A stretch of DNA of 64,000 nt from DATBFU01 sp035498405. Lineage in GTDB: Bacteria; Acidobacteriota; Thermoanaerobaculia; UBA5066; Gp7-AA6. This document shows, piece after piece, positions 18,034 to 27,019 of the stretch. The notes below the pieces were generated by a model, which saw only the letters and a list, made by a program, of their open reading frames with translations, made no database searches and was not told the origin of the DNA. The stretch is from assembly GCA_035498405.1 (NCBI GenBank), contig DATKAE010000027.1, positions 62,001 through 126,000 of the forward strand, in the 5' to 3' direction. The translations under genes and the position numbers were made by a program. Numbering within the stretch: position 1 is the first letter of the stretch; every line of letters begins with the position of its first letter.

Positions 18034-20693
18034 CGCTCTCTGCGGGAACGAGGCTCGGCCCTTACGAGCTCCTTTCTCCCCTCGGTGCCGGGGGCATGGG
18101 AGAGGTGTATCGGGCGAAGGACCCGCGGCTGGGAAGAGAGGTGGCCATCAAGGTTCTGCCTGCGTCTTTCTCGCAGGATGCCGACCGCCTGCGCCGCTTC
18201 GAGCAGGAGGCCAAGGCGGCGGGGGTTCTCAACCACCCGAACATCACCGCGGTCTACGACATCGGCACCCACGACGGCGCACCGTACGTCGTTCAGGAAC
18301 TCCTCGAAGGAGAAACTCTTCGTTCGGAGCTCGCCGCCGGCCGGTTTTCCTCCCGCAAGGCAACCGAGTATGCCCTCCAGATCGCGCAAGGCCTGGGCGC
18401 GGCGCACGACAAGGGGATTGTCCATCGAGACCTGAAGCCCGAAAACCTCTTCGTCACCAACGACGGACGAGTCAAGATCCTCGACTTCGGACTGGCGAAG
18501 TTGACGGAGCCCGAACGGAGCAGCCAGGCGACGAATCTCCCGACGGCAGCGGCCGCTACCGAGCCGGGTGTCGTGATGGGCACTCTCGGGTACATGTCCC
18601 CCGAGCAGGTCAAGGGCAAGCCGGCCGACGCACGATCGGACATCTTCGCCTTCGGTGCCGTCTTCCACGAAATGCTCTCGGGCAAGCGCGCCTTTCACGG
18701 CGAATCGGCCGGCGAAACGATGGCGTCGATCCTCAAGGAGGAGCCGGCGGACCTTTCGCTGACCAACCAAAACGTCTCCCCCGGCCTCGAGCGCATCGTT
18801 CGCCACTGCCTCGAGAAGAACCCGGAGCGAAGGTTCCAATCCGCGAGCGACATCGCGTTCGCCCTCCAGACTCTCTCGGAGGCGTCCGGGAGCGTCGTCG
18901 CCGGTGCACGGGTGTCTCCAATCCGCCGAATCCCTGGCGCTTTCCTTTGGGGCGCGGCCGGGCTCCTCGCCGGGGTATTCGCCGCAACGCTCCTTCCGAT
19001 CGGACGCCGAGCTGCCCCTGACTCGTCGGAAGGACGACCGATTCGCTTCGAGGTCGCTGCGCCGCCGGACCAACGCGCCGTCGGGACCCTCGCTCTCTCC
19101 CCGGACGGCAGCCGGCTGGCCTTCGCGATGCGTGAGCCGGGCGGCGCGACCATGCTCTGGACCCGGGCGCTCGCGGATCCGAAGGCGGAGAAGCTGCCGG
19201 GAACCGAAGGTGCCGAGCTCCCGTTCTGGTCGCCCGATGGCCGTTCCCTGGGCTTCTTCGCCAGTGGAGAGCTCAAACGAATCTCGATTTCGGGGGGCCC
19301 TCCTCAGCCGATTGCTCCCGTGACCGCCGACGTCCGAGGCGCCTCCTGGGGAGCAGATGACCAAATCCTGTTCGCCCCGGCGTTCTCCGGGCCTCTTCAG
19401 CAGGTTTCCGCGACGGGCGGGAAGATCACGCCGGCCACGATCCTGAACAAGCGGCGAAACGAGGGTACGCATCGCTGGCCATGGTTTCTGCCGGACGGAC
19501 GGCACTTCCTCTACTACTCCGCCTCCGACACCGGCGAGGAACCCGGCGACGTCTACTTGGGGCGGCTCGGTTCGAGCGACGTCAAGCGCCTCACGGCGTC
19601 GAGCTCGCTCCCCGTCTATGCGTCCCCCGGATACCTCGTGTTCGTCCGCGGCAGCACTCTGGTCGCGCAGCCCTTCGACGCCGGCCGGCAGGAGATTCGC
19701 GGGGAACCGACGCCCCTGGGCGTGGACCTTCCCTCCAATTCGTCGACCAGCGGGCTGCGAGCTCTCTCGGCGTCTCTGGACGGCACGCTCGCCTGGCGCA
19801 CGCAGGCGGGAGCGACGAGCCAGCCGGTGTTGCTCGATCGACAGGGACACGAGATCGGCAGGCTCGCGGAGGCGGGGGAGTGGTATCTGGCCCGCCTCTC
19901 GCCGGACGGGCAGCGTCTGGCAACGGCGCGCTCGAGTGCCGCGAACACGTCGGGCGACATCTGGACGATCGACATTGCGAGGAATATCGCGACGCGCATG
20001 ACGCTCGACCCGGGCGACGACAACAACCCGATCTGGTCCCCCGACGGAACCCGCTTGGCCTTCACCTCTTCGCGCAAGGGAGCCGCGGGAGACCTCTACG
20101 TCATGCGCGCCGACCAGCCGGGCAGCGAGGAGCTTCTTCTCGCGAGCGACGGTGCCAAGACGCCCAACTCCTGGTCGCCGGACGGCCGCTCGCTGATCTT
20201 CGAGGTCAGCACTCCGCAGAGCCGACAGGACCTGTGGCTCCTTTCCCTCGACGGAGACCGAAAGCCCCTGCCGTTTCTGGCCACCCCTTTCGCCGAGCGG
20301 AACGCCCGCTTCTCTCCCGACGGCCGCTGGGTGGCCTACACGTCGGATGTGTCGGGCGCGCCGGAGATCTACGTCCGTCCGTTCCGAGAATCCGGAGGAA
20401 CCTGGAGGGTCTCCAACCGCGGCGGCCAGACGCCGACCTGGAGGGGCGACGGCCGCGAGATCTATTACCTCTCCCCCGACAACATGCTCATGGCGGCGCC
20501 CGTCACCAGCACGGCGCCCTTTCAGACGGCACCTCCCGTGCCGCTCTTCCAGCTCGCCGTTTCGGAAAACCTCGATCCTCAGTACGACGTCTTCTCGGAC
20601 GGCAAGCGGTTCATCGTCAACCAGCAGATCTCGTCGAAGGAAGAGCCGATCAACGTGCTCGTCAACTGGACCGCGACACTCAAGAAGCCATGA
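18030..20693 (+). CDS. Membrane Ser/Thr protein kinase with TolB/WD40-like propeller (second paralogue)
   Basis: 887 residues. The N-terminal kinase domain has GAGGMGEVYR, Lys41, HRDLKPENLF, DFGLAK and GYMSPEQVKG, so it is expected to be active. A hydrophobic helix near 303-322 (FLWGAAGLLAGVFAATLLP) separates it from a propeller of TolB-like repeats (LALSPDGSRLAF, FWSPDGRSLGFF, IWSPDGTRLAF, RFSPDGRWVAYTSD). Signals sensed outside would alter phosphorylation inside; targets are unknown. The stop overlaps, as ATGA, another kinase start that is truncated after eight codons. High similarity to the 15251 kinase over the first 280 residues shows recent duplication, while the propellers differ, which suggests different ligands. 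Confidence 0.92.
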   Translation: MTLSAGTRLGPYELLSPLGAGGMGEVYRAKDPRLGREVAIKVLPASFSQDADRLRRFEQEAKAAGVLNHPNITAVYDIGTHDGAPYVVQELLEGETLRSELAAGRFSSRKATEYALQIAQGLGAAHDKGIVHRDLKPENLFVTNDGRVKILDFGLAKLTEPERSSQATNLPTAAAATEPGVVMGTLGYMSPEQVKGKPADARSDIFAFGAVFHEMLSGKRAFHGESAGETMASILKEEPADLSLTNQNVSPGLERIVRHCLEKNPERRFQSASDIAFALQTLSEASGSVVAGARVSPIRRIPGAFLWGAAGLLAGVFAATLLPIGRRAAPDSSEGRPIRFEVAAPPDQRAVGTLALSPDGSRLAFAMREPGGATMLWTRALADPKAEKLPGTEGAELPFWSPDGRSLGFFASGELKRISISGGPPQPIAPVTADVRGASWGADDQILFAPAFSGPLQQVSATGGKITPATILNKRRNEGTHRWPWFLPDGRHFLYYSASDTGEEPGDVYLGRLGSSDVKRLTASSSLPVYASPGYLVFVRGSTLVAQPFDAGRQEIRGEPTPLGVDLPSNSSTSGLRALSASLDGTLAWRTQAGATSQPVLLDRQGHEIGRLAEAGEWYLARLSPDGQRLATARSSAANTSGDIWTIDIARNIATRMTLDPGDDNNPIWSPDGTRLAFTSSRKGAAGDLYVMRADQPGSEELLLASDGAKTPNSWSPDGRSLIFEVSTPQSRQDLWLLSLDGDRKPLPFLATPFAERNARFSPDGRWVAYTSDVSGAPEIYVRPFRESGGTWRVSNRGGQTPTWRGDGREIYYLSPDNMLMAAPVTSTAPFQTAPPVPLFQLAVSENLDPQYDVFSDGKRFIVNQQISSKEEPINVLVNWTATLKKP

Positions 20694-20734
20694 CGCTTCC
20701 CGCCGGCTCTCGCCGATCCCAGACTCATAAGTAA
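20690..20734 (+). pseudogene. Stub of a third tandem kinase gene
   Basis: The frame starting in the ATGA overlap encodes MTLPAGSR, identical to the first eight residues of the kinase at 15251. It then departs from the LGPYEI expected next and stops after 14 residues. It marks the broken end of the tandem kinase array. Confidence 0.6.
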
Positions 20735-20743
20735 TTACTTATG
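20726..20743. promoter_or_regulatory. Perfect 18-bp palindrome, probable operator
   Basis: CATAAGTAATTACTTATG is a perfect palindrome in an otherwise GC-rich stretch, 23 bases upstream of the APC permease start at 20767. It looks like the binding site of a dimeric regulator controlling the permease. No adjacent regulator gene is present. Confidence 0.5.
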
Positions 20744-20766
20744 CATTCAGCTCGAGGAGCGAGCGG

Positions 20767-22179
20767 ATGGCCCTAGAGCGCGCGCTCAAGACGCGCGACA
20801 TCGTCCTCTTCAACGTCGCGGCGATCGTCGGCATGCGGTGGGTGGCGCTGGCGGCCGCGGCGGGACCCTCCTCGCTCTTTCTCTGGGTGCTCGCGGCGAT
20901 CGTCTTCTTCATCCCGCAGGGCTTCGCCGTCACGGCGCTGTCCTCGGCCATTCCGGCGGAAGGCGGCCTCTACGTCTGGACGACGAAGGCCTTCGGCGAG
21001 CGGCAGGGGTTCCTGGCGGGCTGGCTCTACTGGGCCTCGAACATCACGTACTTCCCGACACTGACACTCTCGACGGTCGTGTTCGCCCTCTTCGTCTTCG
21101 GCACGCGCTTCGCCTCCCTCGAGCAGAGCCCTGTTTATGCCGGAGGAGCTTCGCTCGTGCTTCTGGCAATCGCGCTCTTCTTTAACATCGTCGGGCTGAA
21201 GACCGGCAAGTGGGTGCAGAACATCGGCGGGCTCGCCCAGTGGCTGCCGTCCGGGGCCCTGCTCCTGGTGGGAATCATCGCCCTCGTCCGGTCCGGCTCG
21301 GCGACGCCGATGCCCTTGCGGTCCATCGTTCCCGATTTCGCGCAGCTCCCGACCGTTCTCTTCTTCGCCAATCTCTGTTTCGGGTTCGCCGGACTCGAGC
21401 TCGCTCCCACCATGGCGGACGAGTGCATCGATCCTTGCCGGACGTTTCCGCGCGCCATCACGATCTCGGGACTCTCGATCGCCGCCTGCTACCTGCTCGG
21501 CACGGTGTCGCTTCTCTGGGCGCTGCCCCACGGCGAGATCTCGATCATCTCGGGAGTCAACCAGGCGATCACGAAGGCCGGCGCTCAGCAGGGTCTTCCC
21601 TGGCTCGGACCGCCGGTCGCGCTTCTCATGACGCTCGCGGGCTTGGGCGGCATCGGCGCCTGGCTCATCGCGACGGCGCGGCTGCTCTTCGTCGGCGGGC
21701 TCGACCGGTACCTCCCGCCGATCTTCGCGAGGACCCATCCGAAGTGGAAGACGCCCTGGTTCGCCATGGCGTTCCAGGCCGGCTTCTCCGCCATTTTCAT
21801 CGTGGCCGCGACCCAGGGCGACACGGTCAAGGGCGCCTACTTGAAGCTCGTCAACGCGACGCTCATCGTCTATTTCCTGCCTTACCTCTACATGTTCGCT
21901 TCGGCCATCCGCCTGCGCGCTGAAATCGCGCGGCAGCCCGAAGGGGTTCCGGTTCCCGGCGGAACGGCGGGCAGCTTCTTCTGGAACGGCTTGGGCTTTC
22001 TCACGACGGCCGTCGCGATCGTCCTCGCCCTGATCCCGCCGGCCGACACGGCGAACAAGAAGAGCTTCTTCGTCGAAGTCTTCACCGGATCCTTCGGTTT
22101 CCTCGCCGCCGGCCTCGTCCTCTACGCGATGGCGGAGCGTCGCCGCCGCCGAGCCGGCGGAGGCGCACCCTCGCCATAG
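20767..22179 (+). CDS. APC-family amino acid permease
   Basis: 470 residues, strongly hydrophobic, with about 12 membrane segments. The N-terminus ALKTRDIVLFNVAAIVGMRWVALAA is the TM1 region of APC transporters, and FIPQGFAVTALSSAIPAEGGLYVWTTKAFGERQGFLAGWLYW covers TM2-TM3 with the usual P-x-EGG-x-Y motif. The TM6 region FGFAGLELAPTMADE has the conserved Glu. These proteins import amino acids by H+ symport or exchange. The position after a kinase stub and before a kinase pseudogene suggests that rearrangements surrounded it. Confidence 0.88.
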   Translation: MALERALKTRDIVLFNVAAIVGMRWVALAAAAGPSSLFLWVLAAIVFFIPQGFAVTALSSAIPAEGGLYVWTTKAFGERQGFLAGWLYWASNITYFPTLTLSTVVFALFVFGTRFASLEQSPVYAGGASLVLLAIALFFNIVGLKTGKWVQNIGGLAQWLPSGALLLVGIIALVRSGSATPMPLRSIVPDFAQLPTVLFFANLCFGFAGLELAPTMADECIDPCRTFPRAITISGLSIAACYLLGTVSLLWALPHGEISIISGVNQAITKAGAQQGLPWLGPPVALLMTLAGLGGIGAWLIATARLLFVGGLDRYLPPIFARTHPKWKTPWFAMAFQAGFSAIFIVAATQGDTVKGAYLKLVNATLIVYFLPYLYMFASAIRLRAEIARQPEGVPVPGGTAGSFFWNGLGFLTTAVAIVLALIPPADTANKKSFFVEVFTGSFGFLAAGLVLYAMAERRRRRAGGGAPSP

Positions 22180-22201
22180 AATCCCATCGGGTTGAACGAG
22201 G

Positions 22202-23823
22202 ATGGGTCTTTCGCCGGGCACTCGTCTGGGACCCTACGAAATTCGCCGCTCGGCGCCGGAGCCATGGGAGAGGTCTATCGTCGCCTTCGCTTGCGAGGGG
22301 ATCCGGCGGCGCCGGCCCATGGAGAAACAACGTCTGATGCTCTGCGCCGCCACCGGCCGTCGGCTCGGCCGGATGCGCCCTCGACCGCCGGCCTGATCCC
22401 CTCGCCGGTCTACCGCGGCCGCGATCCCCGCCTCGGGCGGGAGGTCGCCATCAAGGTTCTTCCCGCCGCCCTCTCCGACGACCCCGGCCGCTTGAGGCGA
22501 TTCGAACGCGAAGCGAAGGCCGTTTCCGCGCTCAACCACCCCAATATCCTCACGATTCATGACATCGGAACCTCCGAAGGAAAGCCCTACGTCGTCACCG
22601 AGCTCCTCGAGGGCGAGACTCTGCGGGCGCGGCTCGCGGGCGGGCCGCTTCCCGCCGCTTGCGCGGTCGAGCTTGCGACCGAGCTCGCGCACGGCCTCGG
22701 CGCCGCGCACGAGAAAGGAATCGTCCATCGAGACATCAAGCCCGAGAACCTCTTCGCAACGGCGCAGGGACACCTCAAGGTCGAGCTCGTGCCCGCGAAG
22801 GACCAGCCCGGCGCGGGGGGCGGACGCGCGTCCGCGAAGGCCTACGAGCTCTATCTCCAAGGCCGATTCCAACTCTCGCTCGACACGACCCTCTCGAGCG
22901 TCAACGCGGCGATCGAACGCTTCGAACAAGCCCTGGCGCTCGATCCGGACTTCGTCTTTGCGCAGCTCGGTTTAGCCGACGCCTTCGCTCGAATGGACTT
23001 CTCGATCGACCCGGAGGGAGGCTGGTTCGACCGCGCCGAGGCGATGTGCCGCCGCGCCCTGACGATCGCGCCGGAGCTGCCCGAGGGGCACTACCTGCGC
23101 GCCCGGCTGCTCTGGCACCCGCGCAGTGGCTGGGACGGGCCCGGCGCCGTGCGGGAGTTCTCGGCGGCGATCGCCGGACGCCCGAGCCTTAACGAAGCCC
23201 ATCACTTCCGCGCCCAGGTCTTCAATCACCTGGGCCTGCTGGAAGAAGCCGTCGCCGGATTCGATCGAGCGCTGGCGATCGACCCCGGAGACGAGTACGC
23301 GCGGGTGCATCGGCCTCTGTCCCGCTATCTCCAGGGGCGATACGGGGAAGCTCTCGAGGCGATGCGGCCGCTTGCCTCGGCCAACCCCACCGCCTGGAGT
23401 CTCTACACGACCGCTCTCTGCCAGCTCCGTCTCTCCCGCATCGGCGACGCGGCGGCCACGATCGAGCGGCTCGCCCGCCAGTTTGCCGGCAACGTTCTGC
23501 TTTTCGCGGGTAAAGCGCTTCTTGCCGCCCTTCAGGGAGAGCCGGACCGGGCCCAGGAGCAGATCGCGCTCGTCGACCGCAACCGCAAACTCTACGGGCA
23601 CTACCACCACGCGCAGTACGACGCGGGGTGCGCGGAGGCGCTGCTCGGGGACAAGAACGCCGCCATCGACTGGCTTACGGCCGCCGCCGAAAACGGCTTC
23701 CCGTGCGCGCCGGTGTTCTCGAGCGACCGATGGCTCGAGCCCCTGCGGGGCGAGCCTCGCTTCGTGAGCCTGCTCGCCGAGCTCCAGCGGAAAGGCGAGT
23801 TGTACCGAAGCCTCGTGCCCTGA
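22202..23823 (+). pseudogene. Decayed Ser/Thr kinase-TPR gene
   Basis: The ATG at 22202 gives MGLSPGTRLGPYEI, the kinase N-terminus. A 4-base deletion relative to its paralogues just after EI (near 22242) then shifts the frame. GAGAMGEVYR follows in the shifted frame and is interrupted by a 126-bp element, after which VYR is repeated and GRDPRLGREVAIKVLP continues. The kinase reaches HRDIKPENLFATAQGHLKV and jumps straight to AYELYLQGRFQLS, so DFG, the activation segment and the C-lobe are missing. The C-terminal ~330 residues are intact TPR repeats ending RWLEPLRGEPRFVSLLAEL, the usual tail of TPR-kinase proteins. At best a TPR protein could be expressed from an internal start. Confidence 0.75.
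22281..22406. repeat. Short palindromic (MITE-like) element, copy 2, with target duplication
   Basis: The element has exact inverted repeats near its ends, GCGAGGGGATC (22293-22303) and GATCCCCTCGC (22395-22405). It is flanked by near-identical 9-mers GGTCTATCG (22272-22280) and GGTCTACCG (22407-22415), a probable target-site duplication. It lies in frame in the kinase pseudogene immediately after the VYR codons, the same codon hit by copy 1 at 17901. Confidence 0.65.
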
Positions 23824-23851
23824 AGGGCTCCCCGATCGAGCCCGCGCCGTC

Positions 23852-26800
23852 TCAGCTCTCGACCGAGCGCAGAGCGACGGTGGCCGTCGCCGGTTCCTCC
23901 TCCGGCTCGCGCACCGGCTCAACCGGTGTGGGGGCCGGGCGGCTCTCGCCCTTCCGGCGGTGCAGGCGCTGCTGCAGCCGGTCCATGTAGACATAGAAGA
24001 CCGGCGTGACGTACAGGGTCAAGAGTTGCGAGAAGAGGAGGCCGCCCACGACAGCGAGGCCGAGCGGGCGGCGCGACTCCGCGCCCGCGCCGAATCCCAT
24101 GGCGATCGGCAGGGTGCCCATGAGCGCCGCCATCGTCGTCATCATGATTGGCCGGAAACGCACGAGACACGCCTCGTAGATGGCTCCCTCGGCGTCCTTT
24201 CCGCCGAGACGCTGCGCTTCGACGGCGAAGTCCACCATCATGATGCCGTTCTTCTTGACGAGGCCGACCAGCATGATGACGCCCACGAAGGCGTAGATCG
24301 AAAGCTCGACGTTGAACAGGAGCAGAGTCACGAGCGCTCCGAAGCCGGCAAACGGCAGGGCCGACAGAATCGTCAGCGGGTGGATGAAGCTCTCGTAGAG
24401 GATTCCGAGAACCATGTAGATGACGACGATCGCCACGATCAGCAGAATGCCCAGGCCCTGAATCGAGCTCTGGAAAGCCTGAGCCGTCCCCTGGAAGCTC
24501 GTCTGAATGGTCGACGGCAGCGTCTGCCGCGCCGCCTTGTCGACCGCCGCGACGGCGTCGCCCAGGGCCAGGCCCGGTTTCAAGTTGAAGGAGAGTGAAA
24601 CCGACGGCAGCTGACCCGTGTGCGTGACGGCCAGCGGGCCCGTTCCCCGGGTGATGTCCGCAACCGAGGAGATCGGCACCAGCTGCCCGGAGGCCGACCG
24701 GACGTAGAGGAGCTCGATCGCCGCCGGGTTGGCCTGAAACTCCGGAGCGAGCTCCATGATCACCTGATACTGGTTGTTCGGCGCGTAGATCGTCGAGATC
24801 TGGCGCGGCCCGTAGGCGGTGTAGAGGGCGTCCTCGATCGCCTGGGGATTGACGCCGAGCGCGGCCGCGCGGTCGCGGTCGATGTGCACGTTGATCTGGG
24901 GATTGGAGAGCTGCAGGTCGCTCGTGACGTCCTGGAGGCCGCGAATGCCCTGCATCTTCTCGAGCAGGAGCGGCGCGTACCGAAAGAGCTCGCTCGTGTC
25001 GGAGTCCTGCAGCGTGTATTGATACTGGCTCTTCGTGAGGCTTCCCCCGAGCCGGATCGGCGGCGGCACCTGCATGAAGGCGCGGATTCCCGGGATCTTC
25101 GCGATCTGGGGCCGCAGCTCCTGAACGATCTCCTCGGCGGATTTCTTGCGCTCCGAGCGAGGCTTCAATTGCGCGAAGACGATTCCCTGGTTGCCGAGGG
25201 CGATCGCGCCGCGTGGCCCGCAACTGGAGAGCAGGTTCGCTACGTCCGGGTGGCTCCGAACCACGGCGGCAACCGCCTGCTGCTTCTCCTTCATGGTGGG
25301 GAACCCGATGCCCTGCGCGCCTTCCGTGAACCCGAAGATCTGCCCCTGATCCTCCGTCGGCAGGAACCCCTTCGGGATCTTGACGAAGAGCCACCCCGTC
25401 GCCACGAGGACGAGGCCAGAGAAGACCATCGTGGCCCGCTTGCGCCCGAGCACCCACCGCAAGGTCCGGTCGTAGAACCGCAGCATGCCTCCGAGGAACC
25501 TCTCGGAAACCTCGTAGAACCGGCCATGCCGGACCTTTTCGTCATGGCGCAGGAAACGGCTGCACAGCATCGGCGTCAGCGAGAGGGCGACGAAGCCCGA
25601 CACCAGAATCGCCGCGCCGATCGTCACCGCGAACTCGTGAAAGAGCCGTCCGATGATGCCGCCCATGAAGAGCACCGGGATGAAGACCGCCGCCAGCGAC
25701 ATCGTCATGGAAAGAATCGTGAAGCCGATCTCGCGCGAACCGCTGAGCGCCGCCTCGTACACGCTCTCCCCCAGCTCCATGTGGCGCACGATGTTCTCGA
25801 GCATGACGATCGCGTCGTCCACGACGAACCCGACCGAGAGCGTCAGGGCCATCAGCGAGAGGTTGTCGAGGCTGTAGCCGAGCAGGTACATCACCGCGAA
25901 CGTGCCGACGATCGAGAGCGGAAGCGCCAGGCTCGGAATGACGGTCGCCGAGAGATTGCGCAGGAAGAGGAAGATCACGAGCACGACGAGGCAGAGCGTC
26001 AACACCAGCGTGAACCTCACGTCGTCGACGCTCGCGCGGATCGACACGGATCGGTCGTACAGGATGTGCAGCGAGGCGGCTGCCGGGAGCTGCTTCTGGA
26101 AGGTGGGCAGCAGCTGCCGCACCGCGCCCGCCACCGCGACCGTGTTGGTTCCCGGCTGCTTGAAGACCGCCAACGAGATCGACCGCTCCACGTTGTACCA
26201 GGCCGCCGTCTTGTCGTTCTCCACGGAGTCGATCACCTGGCCCAGATCCGCGAGCCGCACGGGCGAGCCGTCGCGGTAGGTCACGATGACCGGCCGATAC
26301 GCGGCCGCCTCGGTGAGCTGCCCGCTCGCCTGCACGGTGAAGGCGGTCATCGGGCCAAAGAGGACGCCCGTGGGCAGATTCACGTTGGCCTTCTGCACCG
26401 CGGCGTTGACCTCGTCGATACCGATGCCGCGGCTGGCGAGCTGGCGAGGATCGAGCTGCACGCGCACGGCGAACTTCTGCGGCCCGTAAACCTGCACCTG
26501 CGCGACACCGGAGACCGTCGAGATCCGCTGCGCCATCATGGTTTCGCCGTATTCGTCCAGCTGCGAGAGCGGCAGCGTCGCGGAGGTCAGCGTCAGGTAG
26601 ATGACCGGCTGATCCGCCGGGTTGACCTTCTGGTACGTCGGGGGGCTCGGCATGTTGGGGGGCAGTTGCTTCGCCGAGGCCGCGATCGCCGACTGAACGT
26701 CCTGCGCCGCGCCGTCCAGGCTGCGGCTCAGATTGAACTGCAGGGTGATCGCGGTCGAGCCCTGCACCGAAGTCGAGTTCATGTTGTCGAGCCCCGCGAT

Positions 26801-27019
26801 CGTCGTGAACTGCCGCTCGAGAGGCGTCGCCACGGAGGAGGCCATCGTCTCCGGGGAGGCGCCGGGCAGCGACGCCGCGACCTGGATCGTCGGAAAATCG
26901 ACGTTCGGCAGGTCGGACACGGGGAGCGCCCGGTATCCCATGATCCCGAAGATCAGGATGCCGACCATGACCAGGGTCGTCGTGACCGGACGCCGGATGA
27001 AGATCTCGGAGATGTTCAC
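23852..27019 (-). CDS. RND multidrug efflux permease (HAE1, MdtB/MuxB-like)
   Basis: 1055 residues from the GTG at 27019, which overlaps the adaptor stop as GTGA; the open frame farther upstream is a shadow. The protein starts NISEIFIRRPVTTTLVMVGILIFG, the standard RND TM1. It has the porter-domain pattern LPNVDFPTIQVAASLPGASPETM and the proton-relay acidic pair in GFVVDDAIVMLENI (TM4), then AVFIPVLFMGGIIGRLFHEFA. Twelve TM segments and two large periplasmic loops are inferred. It pumps drugs or other amphiphiles out with the adaptor and outer-membrane channel encoded upstream in the same operon. Confidence 0.93.
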   Translation of the reverse strand: MNISEIFIRRPVTTTLVMVGILIFGIMGYRALPVSDLPNVDFPTIQVAASLPGASPETMASSVATPLERQFTTIAGLDNMNSTSVQGSTAITLQFNLSRSLDGAAQDVQSAIAASAKQLPPNMPSPPTYQKVNPADQPVIYLTLTSATLPLSQLDEYGETMMAQRISTVSGVAQVQVYGPQKFAVRVQLDPRQLASRGIGIDEVNAAVQKANVNLPTGVLFGPMTAFTVQASGQLTEAAAYRPVIVTYRDGSPVRLADLGQVIDSVENDKTAAWYNVERSISLAVFKQPGTNTVAVAGAVRQLLPTFQKQLPAAASLHILYDRSVSIRASVDDVRFTLVLTLCLVVLVIFLFLRNLSATVIPSLALPLSIVGTFAVMYLLGYSLDNLSLMALTLSVGFVVDDAIVMLENIVRHMELGESVYEAALSGSREIGFTILSMTMSLAAVFIPVLFMGGIIGRLFHEFAVTIGAAILVSGFVALSLTPMLCSRFLRHDEKVRHGRFYEVSERFLGGMLRFYDRTLRWVLGRKRATMVFSGLVLVATGWLFVKIPKGFLPTEDQGQIFGFTEGAQGIGFPTMKEKQQAVAAVVRSHPDVANLLSSCGPRGAIALGNQGIVFAQLKPRSERKKSAEEIVQELRPQIAKIPGIRAFMQVPPPIRLGGSLTKSQYQYTLQDSDTSELFRYAPLLLEKMQGIRGLQDVTSDLQLSNPQINVHIDRDRAAALGVNPQAIEDALYTAYGPRQISTIYAPNNQYQVIMELAPEFQANPAAIELLYVRSASGQLVPISSVADITRGTGPLAVTHTGQLPSVSLSFNLKPGLALGDAVAAVDKAARQTLPSTIQTSFQGTAQAFQSSIQGLGILLIVAIVVIYMVLGILYESFIHPLTILSALPFAGFGALVTLLLFNVELSIYAFVGVIMLVGLVKKNGIMMVDFAVEAQRLGGKDAEGAIYEACLVRFRPIMMTTMAALMGTLPIAMGFGAGAESRRPLGLAVVGGLLFSQLLTLYVTPVFYVYMDRLQQRLHRRKGESRPAPTPVEPVREPEEEPATATVALRSVES

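Noticed and set aside
22202..23823. Functional Ser/Thr kinase
   Set aside because: It lacks DFG and the activation segment, has a frameshift after the first 14 residues, and carries an insertion in the Gly loop.
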